Origin: an uncultured Christensenellaceae bacterium
GTDB taxonomy: Bacteria; Bacillota_A; Clostridia; Christensenellales; UBA3700
Reading direction: 5' to 3'
Length of the DNA: 7,040 bases
NCBI GenBank assembly: GCA_944381335.1
Contig: CALWKT010000045.1
Coordinates: 1 to 7,040, forward strand
Shown: one piece after another, positions 1 through 4,420 of the stretch
How the letters are laid out: the number at the start of each line of letters is the position of its first letter
Numbering within the stretch: position 1 is the stretch's first letter
Program-made: the position numbers and the translations under genes
Notes under the pieces: generated by a model
Told to the model about the DNA's origin: nothing
The model's database searches: none
What the model saw: the letters and a program-made list of their open reading frames with translations, nothing else

Positions 1-142
1 CGTTTTTTCGATTGTACGGCGTTAATTGCCTTGCTAATACCGCAAGAGTATTAGCTGCGGCAATCGCCTTGTACAGACAAAAAAATCTTCAGTTTTGCTT
101 TCAAAATTTCTCCACCCCGCCCCGACAATTTTCTTTTTCTTG
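1..142. repeat. Structured intergenic repeat, copy A
   Basis: This non-coding stretch aligns without gaps at an offset of 581 bases to 583-723; the match is clear from about 29 and weak before that. Shared blocks include the core ACCGCAAGAGTATT, an A-run followed by TTTTGCTTTC, and CCCCGAC followed by T-rich sequence. It can fold into a long imperfect hairpin: GTAC 14-17 with 71-74, GGCG 18-21 with CGCC 65-68, ATTGCC 25-30 with GGCAAT 59-64, and GCTAATAC 33-40 with GTATTAGC 48-55, around loop CGCAAGA 41-47. It may be a MITE-like or REP-like genomic repeat, or a structured RNA. It may continue left of the window. Positions 143-246 hold nothing I can identify. Confidence 0.6.
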
Positions 143-246
143 CGGGGAAATAATTACGGATAATAATTTAATGTTTGTTCAACTTTCTTTCCTTCCTCGA
201 CGGATTTTTGGCTTTATATTAAGCTGCAAAAGGTGGAAATTCGAGC

Positions 247-275
247 TTGTAAAAGAAGGTCGAATGTTGTATCAT
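247..275 (+). promoter_or_regulatory. Predicted sigma-A promoter of the XRE regulator gene
   Basis: TTGTAA at 247-252 matches the -35 consensus at 4 of 6 positions and TATCAT at 270-275 matches the -10 consensus at 5 of 6, with a 17-base spacer. Transcription would start near 282, about 24 bases before the ATG at 306, a normal short leader. This rests on motif and spacing only. Confidence 0.5.
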
Positions 276-305
276 TAAAGCAGTTAAACAACGACGGGGG
301 AATGT

Positions 306-539
306 ATGCTACTTATTGAAGCGGTAAATGCGAGAATAGACGAGTCGTGCAAAGAATACGGTATGACGAGATACCGCCTTGCTGAAAAAAGTGCGCTGAA
401 CAGGTCTTTGCTTACGATGATGAAATCGGCTTGCACCGTAAAACTATCCACCGTTTCCGCAATTTGCGACGGGCTTGGGATAAGCCTTAAAGAGTTTTTC
501 GATTCTCCGCTTTTTGATCCGCAACAAACAGAGTATTAG
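306..539 (+). CDS. Small XRE-family helix-turn-helix transcriptional regulator
   Basis: This 77-residue protein is essentially one Cro/C1-type DNA-binding domain. The helix-turn-helix lies around residues 20-45: GMTRYRLAEKSAL is the first two helices and NRSLLTMMKSA the likely recognition helix. The segment LSTVSAICDGLGISLKEFF (about 47-65) is the usual closing part of the fold. There is no partner, sensor or dimerisation domain, and the length is normal for stand-alone XRE proteins. The ATG at 306 has only a weak G-rich ribosome binding site (GGGGG, 296-300) with a 5-base gap; it is chosen because the domain begins right after it. It is likely a DNA-binding repressor or activator. Its target is unknown: no toxin, phage gene or other partner adjoins it. 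It sits alone between two related repeats. Confidence 0.82.
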   Translation: MLLIEAVNARIDESCKEYGMTRYRLAEKSALNRSLLTMMKSACTVKLSTVSAICDGLGISLKEFFDSPLFDPQQTEY

Positions 540-540
540 T

Positions 541-586
541 TTTTTTGTCGTGTACGCAAAGAAAAACACGGGCAAAAGTCGACTTT
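541..586. repeat. 46-bp direct repeat, left copy
   Basis: This segment begins two bases after the XRE stop codon and recurs at 714-759 (offset 173) with only a few differences, mainly CG to GA at 549-550 and single A/G and T/C changes near the end. It contains the shared block TGTACGCAAAGAAAAACACG. Its right end is a perfect 14-base palindrome, AAAAGTCGACTTTT (574-587), which is not kept in the right copy. The two copies bracket structured repeat copy B. Confidence 0.75.
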
Positions 587-723
587 TTCCGCGCAGACTT
601 TGTTGGAAGACTTGACAATACCGCAAGAGTATTGCCTGCGCCTTTCGTCGCGTCTGCACAAAAAAATACATTCTTTTGCTTTCCGTGTTTTTCCTTACGT
701 CCCCGACTTTTTTGTTTTTGTGA
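583..723. repeat. Structured intergenic repeat, copy B
   Basis: This is the homologue of 1-142. Its hairpin is CAATAC 616-621, loop CGCAAGA 622-628 and GTATTG 629-634; an outer arm GCAGAC 593-598 can pair with GTCTGC 652-657. The loop is identical to copy A, while one base pair of the stem has changed on both sides (T-A in A, C-G in B), which suggests the fold is maintained. The segment from 682 (CGTGTTTTTC) is roughly the inverse of the AGAAAAACACG block in the flanking direct repeats, so this part can also fold on itself. No coding potential is evident. Confidence 0.6.
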
Positions 724-759
724 TGTACGCAAAGAAAAACACGGGCAGAAGCCGACTTT
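714..759. repeat. 46-bp direct repeat, right copy
   Basis: This is the second copy of 541-586, 173 bases downstream. It overlaps the end of copy B. It is followed at 783-800 by a GCGCAGACGCG-type sequence that resembles the start of copy B, so the arrangement looks like a decayed tandem array with a period near 173 bases rather than a simple target-site duplication. Confidence 0.7.
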
Positions 760-808
760 CAATATCTATATTTGAAAATATCCGTTTTGCGCAGACGCGT
801 TTTTTATA

Positions 809-839
809 TTGTAAAAAGCACGTTTAAAAATTTTATTAT
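809..839 (+). promoter_or_regulatory. Weak candidate promoter for the lipoprotein gene
   Basis: TTGTAA (809-814) and TATTAT (834-839) are good hexamers, but the 19-base spacer is longer than ideal. The A/T-rich region 801-890 offers alternatives, for example TTGATT at 844-849 with GATATG at 868-873, or an isolated TAATAT at 882-887. A promoter almost certainly lies between 780 and 900, but which one is used cannot be settled by eye. Confidence 0.3.
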
Positions 840-901
840 TTTTTTGATTTTTTATCCAATAAAACCCGATATGCCGTTGTTTAATATACGAACGAAATCC
901 C

Positions 902-909
902 AAGGAGGG
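902..909 (+). promoter_or_regulatory. Strong ribosome binding site deciding the lipoprotein start
   Basis: AAGGAGGG precedes two adjacent in-frame ATG codons at 914 and 917. The AGGAGG core (903-908) is 5 bases from the first and 8 from the second. The second spacing is more usual, so translation may begin at 917 and give a protein one residue shorter. Signal peptide and function are unaffected. Confidence 0.8.
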
Positions 910-913
910 TACG

Positions 914-2392
914 ATGATGAAGAAAATATGCGCGATACTGGCAGTGGTTCTTGTAGCGGCGCTTATGTGCACGGCGTTTGTCGGGTGCGTAAATACGAAC
1001 GGCAAAGAGGACGGCAAAACGTTTGTAAGCGTGGATATCAATCCTTCTCTCAATATGGTTATTGACGAGGAAGGCAAGGTTGAATCTGTAGAGGCTGCCA
1101 ACGAGGACGCGCAGATCATGCTTTACGGCGAAGTGGTCGTGGGCAAGACGGCGGAAGAAGCTTTCCGGCTGATCGCCAATCTCGCGGTCGAATGCGGATA
1201 TCTCACTGAAGAGAACAGCGGCGTGAACGTGAACGTAGTCGCGGGCAACGGTTCCGCAGAAGCCGAAGCAAAAGTGGGCGACATTGTGGAAGGCGCGTTC
1301 CAGGCTGAGGCAGACAAGGCGAATATATCAGTAAATATCAACACGGGCGCAAGTTTTTCTCTTGAAAGACAGCTTGAGTACGTAAAGGGTAAATACCCCA
1401 ACGTCAGCGCGATCCAGAACATGAGCGTAGGCAAATTCAAGCTGGTCAGCGAACTTGTCGCCAACGACGACGGCGTGACCCTCGAATACGCGGCTTCGCT
1501 CGACAACGAGGACCTGATCGAAAAACTCAACACCTGCTACGAAAAGATCGAGCCGTACGCAACAGAGGCGTACAACCTCGCGGTAGCTCAGGCGAACGAA
1601 GCTTTCGAGATAGCAAAGACGACCGCAGAAGGCGCGGCATGGACTGCGTACTACGTAGCTCACGTACTCAAACATCCTGTCAATTACGGCGCGGTCTATG
1701 CGGCGTACAGCATAGCGGCGGTGTCCGTCGACTACACTCTCGACGTTATCGAACTCACGATGAATTATGCGGATAAAGCTCTCTCCAACGTTGACACTCA
1801 GAAGATCGCAGACATTCTCGGAGTCGAAAAGAGTGAAGTCGACGCGGCAGTGACCGACGAAAACGGCAAGATAACCCTTGAAAGCCTTGAGGCGTACATC
1901 GACAGAACTCTGAAGAACATGAGCGCAGAGGTTTACAATCAGATCAAAGCCGAACTGCCCGAGCTGGAAACTTACATCAACGGCTTCCAGGCTGAGGTCG
2001 ACGAGTATATCAACTCGCTCCCCGAAGAGTATGCAACCCAGATCAGAAAGATCCTTGCGGACGTTGAAAATCTCGGCAGCGACGTGTTCGAGTTCGTGGA
2101 CAGCCTCGGAGACCTGACGATAGACGACGTAAGAACCGTGGTGACTTACCTTGAAGGCAAGCGCGACGAGACGATTCAGAAGATAGAAGAGGATCTGACC
2201 GCAGAAGAGCTTGAAGAAGCAAAGACCTACGTGCAGGCTTCCAACGACATCATTTCTTCCGCTCAGACCATCTACAACACCGCGGTCGAAAGCGCGAAGA
2301 AGGACGCAGAGGAATTCCTCGCTCAGGCTAAGCAGGGCAGGTTCGAGTGGAAGTATCAGCACGGCAACGGCAACGGCGCCGACGCAGAATAA
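914..2392 (+). CDS. Secreted lipoprotein with an RsgI-type extracytoplasmic domain and a long helical C-terminal part
   Basis: The 492-residue product starts with a lipoprotein signal peptide: KK, a hydrophobic stretch (5-23) and a lipobox FVGC with the acylated cysteine at 25. Phe at -3 is tolerated but uncommon. Residues about 36-182 match the middle (periplasmic) domain of RsgI anti-sigma factors: SVDINPSLNMVID, then VESVEAANEDAQIML, then a SVGKFKLVSELV segment typical of the domain's end. Residues about 195-475 are acidic and predicted mostly helical, with Ala/Glu-rich coiled-coil-like stretches, ending in a Gly/Asn tail (HGNGNG). Unlike true RsgI it has no cytoplasmic sigma-binding domain and no transmembrane anchor, and no sigI gene adjoins it. 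It is therefore likely a membrane-anchored envelope protein that reuses this domain for sensing or binding. Its role is unknown. Neighbouring genes give no clue; it appears to be transcribed alone. Confidence 0.85.
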   Translation: MMKKICAILAVVLVAALMCTAFVGCVNTNGKEDGKTFVSVDINPSLNMVIDEEGKVESVEAANEDAQIMLYGEVVVGKTAEEAFRLIANLAVECGYLTEENSGVNVNVVAGNGSAEAEAKVGDIVEGAFQAEADKANISVNINTGASFSLERQLEYVKGKYPNVSAIQNMSVGKFKLVSELVANDDGVTLEYAASLDNEDLIEKLNTCYEKIEPYATEAYNLAVAQANEAFEIAKTTAEGAAWTAYYVAHVLKHPVNYGAVYAAYSIAAVSVDYTLDVIELTMNYADKALSNVDTQKIADILGVEKSEVDAAVTDENGKITLESLEAYIDRTLKNMSAEVYNQIKAELPELETYINGFQAEVDEYINSLPEEYATQIRKILADVENLGSDVFEFVDSLGDLTIDDVRTVVTYLEGKRDETIQKIEEDLTAEELEEAKTYVQASNDIISSAQTIYNTAVESAKKDAEEFLAQAKQGRFEWKYQHGNGNGADAE

Positions 2393-2423
2393 CAAGACTT
2401 ATCCGGGAGAAATCCCACAGCAT

Positions 2424-2525
2424 AATTCCATATAAGCCTATTTAATAGGGTAACCAAATATCAACGGCGGCGAATATTACGCATATACGAATTCCATATA
2501 AGCCTATTTAATAGGGTAACCAAAT
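2424..2525. repeat. Exact 36-bp direct repeat with a 30-base spacer (CRISPR-like pair)
   Basis: Positions 2424-2459 and 2490-2525 are identical over 36 bases, starting AATTCCATATAAGCC and ending GGGTAACCAAAT. Identity stops sharply at both ends. The 30 bases between (2460-2489) are unique, and no third copy follows. Each repeat has an inner inverted repeat, CCTAT TTA ATAGG. Repeat and spacer lengths are those of a minimal CRISPR array; read on the minus strand the repeat starts ATTTGGTTACCC and ends TTATATGGAATT. With only two repeats, no evident leader and no cas gene in view, it could equally be a paired protein-binding or recombination site, or a dispersed repeat duplicated once. The repeat itself is certain; the CRISPR reading is not. 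Confidence 0.9.
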
Positions 2526-2546
2526 CCCAAATCTACACACAACTGG

Positions 2547-2581
2547 CTGAGGGGCAACCGAGTTTTTCGGTTGCCCCTTAG
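2547..2581 (+). terminator. Strong hairpin, probable transcript end of the lipoprotein gene
   Basis: GGGGCAACCGA (2551-2561) pairs perfectly with TCGGTTGCCCC (2567-2577) around the loop GTTTT. CTGA/TTAG extends the stem to about 15 pairs, with one G-T. It lies about 155 bases after the lipoprotein stop. No T-run follows on either strand, so it is not a canonical intrinsic terminator; it may work as a 3'-end stabiliser, a bidirectional barrier or a weak terminator. Confidence 0.5.
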
Positions 2582-2591
2582 TCACCCGCGT

Positions 2592-2815
2592 GGCGGGAGC
2601 AGTAGTAGCTGGCGCGTGTTGTTACTTACTTCACCAGACAAGCGTTTATCCGATATAGGCGGGAGCAGTAGTAACTGGCGCGTGTTGTTACTTACTTCAC
2701 TAGTCAAGCGTTTATCCGATAGTGACCAGAGCATTGGTCGCTTCGCGTATTGTTACTTATTTGGTTTGACGGAGTTTATCCGATACTGCGGGAGCAGTGG
2801 TCGCCGGCGCGTAGT
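2592..2815. repeat. Imperfect tandem repeat, period 66/66/63 bp, three to four units
   Basis: Units begin at 2592, 2658, 2724 and 2787. Units 1 and 2 are nearly identical (GGCGGGAGCAGTAGTA, CTGGCGCGTGTTGTTACTTA and GCGTTTATCCGATA blocks). Unit 3 is diverged but keeps GAGCA, TTGTTACTTA and GTTTATCCGATA. Unit 4 keeps only GCGGGAGCAGT and GGCGCGTAGTG before degenerating. Unit 2 can form AGTAAC/GTTACT (2670-2675 with 2687-2692) and unit 1 the same stem with a G-U pair; unit 3 has instead GTGACCA/TGGTCGC around GAGCAT. The period is a multiple of three, so a reading frame stays open through it, but no ribosome binding site or recognisable protein supports a gene. From 2816 to 2868 I see nothing further. 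Confidence 0.85.
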
Positions 2816-2868
2816 GAAACCCACGGGGAAAGCAAAGTTTGTCCTGTTGCCGTACTGCGGATTTCTCA

Positions 2869-2897
2869 TTGATTATCGGCAAAATGTGTGTTATTAT
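2869..2897 (+). promoter_or_regulatory. Extended -10 sigma-A promoter of the metF operon
   Basis: TTGATT (2869-2874) is followed after exactly 17 bases by TATTAT (2892-2897), which matches the -10 consensus at 5 of 6 positions and is preceded by a TGT extended -10 element (2889-2891). The start point would be near 2904, leaving a leader of only about 33 bases before the metF ATG. That is too short for a SAM or cobalamin riboswitch or a T-box, so control would have to come from a DNA-binding regulator or an upstream promoter. Confidence 0.65.
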
Positions 2898-2936
2898 AGT
2901 AATAATATATACGCGCGATACGCGAGGTAAAGAATT

Positions 2937-3791
2937 ATGTATATAAGAGAACTTTTCGAAAGCAAAAAACTCGTCATGTCTGCTGAAGTGTTTCCGCCCA
3001 AGAAAAACGGGATGCTTGAGGGCGTTATAAGAGCGCTCAAGGAGATAAAGCCTCTCAACCCGGATTACGTGTCCATCACGTACGGCGCGAGCGGCAGCGG
3101 CGGAATGACTACGGCTGACGTCGCCAGCGTTGTCATCGACGCGTTCGATATGACTGCGGTCGCGCATATGACTGCGGTGAACATGACCACTGAGCTTCTG
3201 GAAGAACGCTTGCAGATGCTCAGCCGCAAGGGGGTCAAGAGCATCCTGACCTTGCGCGGAGACATTGTTGAAGGCAGTAAGTTTTACGATTTTCACCATG
3301 CCAATGAGCTTGCGGAATACATAAGCGGACATTATCCTCAGTTCGAGCTTCTCGGCGCGTGCTATCCTGAAGGTCATCCCGAGGCGAAGAGCCTGGACGC
3401 GGATCTCGACATGATAAAACTCAAGACGGAATGCGGCGTGTCTCATCTCGTATCCCAGCTTTTCTTTGACAACGCGACTTTTTACGATTTTGCGGAAAAG
3501 GCGCAGAAAAAGGGAATCAAAGCGACGGTTTCGGCAGGCATCATGCCGATAACCAGCGTACAGCAGGTCGAAAGGATAGTTTCAATGTGCGGAGTTCAGA
3601 TCCCGACGGCGTTTGCCAAGATCTGCGCGAACTATCAGGGCGCGGATCTGTACAAAGCGGGGATAGATTACGCGATAGGGCAGATACGCGATCTGATCGA
3701 CAACGGCGTCAGGGGCATACATCTGTATACGATGAACAAGGGCGACGTGGCGCGCGCGGTGTTCAACGCGTTTGAAGGAGACAGAAAGTGA
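2937..3791 (+). CDS. metF: Methylenetetrahydrofolate reductase MetF
   Basis: This FAD-dependent TIM-barrel enzyme reduces 5,10-methylenetetrahydrofolate to 5-methyltetrahydrofolate, the methyl donor for MetH, in the cytoplasm. At 284 residues it has the usual bacterial length. Family motifs occur in order: SAEVFPPKKNG with Glu17 at the position of the E. coli catalytic Glu28; YVSITYGASGSG (44-55); LTLRGD with Asp109 at the flavin site; ACYPEGHPEA (141-150); SQLFFDNATFYDF (173-185); SAGIMPI (199-205); and GIHLYTMNK (260-268). The ATG at 2937 has a GAGG ribosome binding site (2924-2927) 9 bases upstream. It is first gene of an operon, and its stop codon overlaps the next start by four bases (GTGA). 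No MetV-type partner gene follows, so the electron donor (NADH or other) cannot be inferred here. Confidence 0.95.
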   Translation: MYIRELFESKKLVMSAEVFPPKKNGMLEGVIRALKEIKPLNPDYVSITYGASGSGGMTTADVASVVIDAFDMTAVAHMTAVNMTTELLEERLQMLSRKGVKSILTLRGDIVEGSKFYDFHHANELAEYISGHYPQFELLGACYPEGHPEAKSLDADLDMIKLKTECGVSHLVSQLFFDNATFYDFAEKAQKKGIKATVSAGIMPITSVQQVERIVSMCGVQIPTAFAKICANYQGADLYKAGIDYAIGQIRDLIDNGVRGIHLYTMNKGDVARAVFNAFEGDRK

Positions 3792-4420
3792 TATCCGCAG
3801 AAGATCTTGCGAAATATCTCGGCAACGGCGGCGACGCGCTCGCGCTTGCTGAACGCGCGATAGCGGAAGTCGCGGCTTGCGCGCAGGAAAAATGCGTAGA
3901 AGCCAGCGCGCGGCTGATCAGAGAAAACGGCACCATCAGAGTGGAAAATACCATGCTTGAACTGCCCGGCAGAGACATTGCGGATCTGCTTGAAGGGTCT
4001 GACGCCGTTTACTATTTCTGCGCTACGATCGGCGCGGAAGTGGACAGAGCCGTTGAAAGACTCAAACTGAGCGATCTGACCCTGGCTTATGCGGTCGATC
4101 TGTGCGCCGGTCTGTGGGTGGACGCTTATTGCGACGAGCTTGAGAACGCGCAGAGAAAGAGAGTGGAAGAAAAAGGGCTGTCGTTGACGAGCCGTTTTTC
4201 TTGCGGATACGGAGATCTGCCGCTTGCGCTTCAGGTTGAGTTCATAGAGGCGCTGAAGGCGGACAAGTTCCTCGGAGTGCGTCTGACTTCCGGCGGAATG
4301 ATGATCCCGTCAAAGACGGTCACTGCGATCGCCGGGATAGGGAGAAGCGGAAAACAGAAAAAGCGTTGCGAAGCCTGCTCAAGATACGGCTGTTGCGACG
4401 GAGGTATATGCAGTGATTGA
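3788..4420 (+). CDS. Stand-alone B12-dependent methionine synthase reactivation domain protein
   Basis: The 210-residue protein corresponds to the C-terminal activation domain of long MetH enzymes (E. coli residues about 897-1227), shorter and as its own gene. That domain binds S-adenosylmethionine and, with an electron donor, re-methylates cob(II)alamin when MetH becomes oxidised. Key segments are SRFSCGYGDLPLALQ (135-149), the equivalent of the R-x-x-x-G-Y SAM-binding motif, and SGGMMIPSKTVTAIAGIG (168-185). The tail is cysteine-rich (Cys194, 197, 202, 203, 208) and may bind metal or be redox-active. The GTG start is supported by GAAGGAG (3774-3780) 7 bases upstream and by the 4-base overlap with metF. 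Lying between metF and a metH without this domain, it almost certainly serves that MetH in trans. The electron donor is not encoded here. Confidence 0.88.
   Translation: MISAEDLAKYLGNGGDALALAERAIAEVAACAQEKCVEASARLIRENGTIRVENTMLELPGRDIADLLEGSDAVYYFCATIGAEVDRAVERLKLSDLTLAYAVDLCAGLWVDAYCDELENAQRKRVEEKGLSLTSRFSCGYGDLPLALQVEFIEALKADKFLGVRLTSGGMMIPSKTVTAIAGIGRSGKQKKRCEACSRYGCCDGGICSD

Noticed and set aside
12..278. Open frame of 88 codons at the left edge
   Set aside because: It covers the structured repeat, has no ribosome binding site and overlaps the XRE promoter.
545..827. Several overlapping short frames on both strands
   Set aside because: They translate the direct and inverted repeats; none has a ribosome binding site or a recognisable domain.
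862..892. SigI-like promoter (AAACCC then CGAA) upstream of the RsgI-like lipoprotein
   Set aside because: Attractive given the domain, but the C-run is short and the 21-base gap is longer than I would expect for that class; it is not distinguishable from chance.
1328..2395. Long minus-strand frame (355 codons) opposite the lipoprotein
   Set aside because: It is a mirror of a clearly coding + strand gene, with no start signals and an implausible product rich in Val, Arg and Cys.
2401..2420. Small GGGA-GAAA-TCCC hairpin (2405-2416) just after the lipoprotein stop
   Set aside because: A four-pair stem with a GNRA-like loop is too short to separate from chance and has no T-run to make a terminator.
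2571..2930. Open frame of 119 codons through the tandem repeats
   Set aside because: It starts inside the hairpin, has no ribosome binding site, and stays open only because the repeat period is a multiple of three; the product resembles no known protein and runs into the metF promoter.
2820..2936. SAM or cobalamin riboswitch before metF
   Set aside because: No cobalamin box, no SAM-I-like junction and no terminator or anti-terminator pair could be seen.
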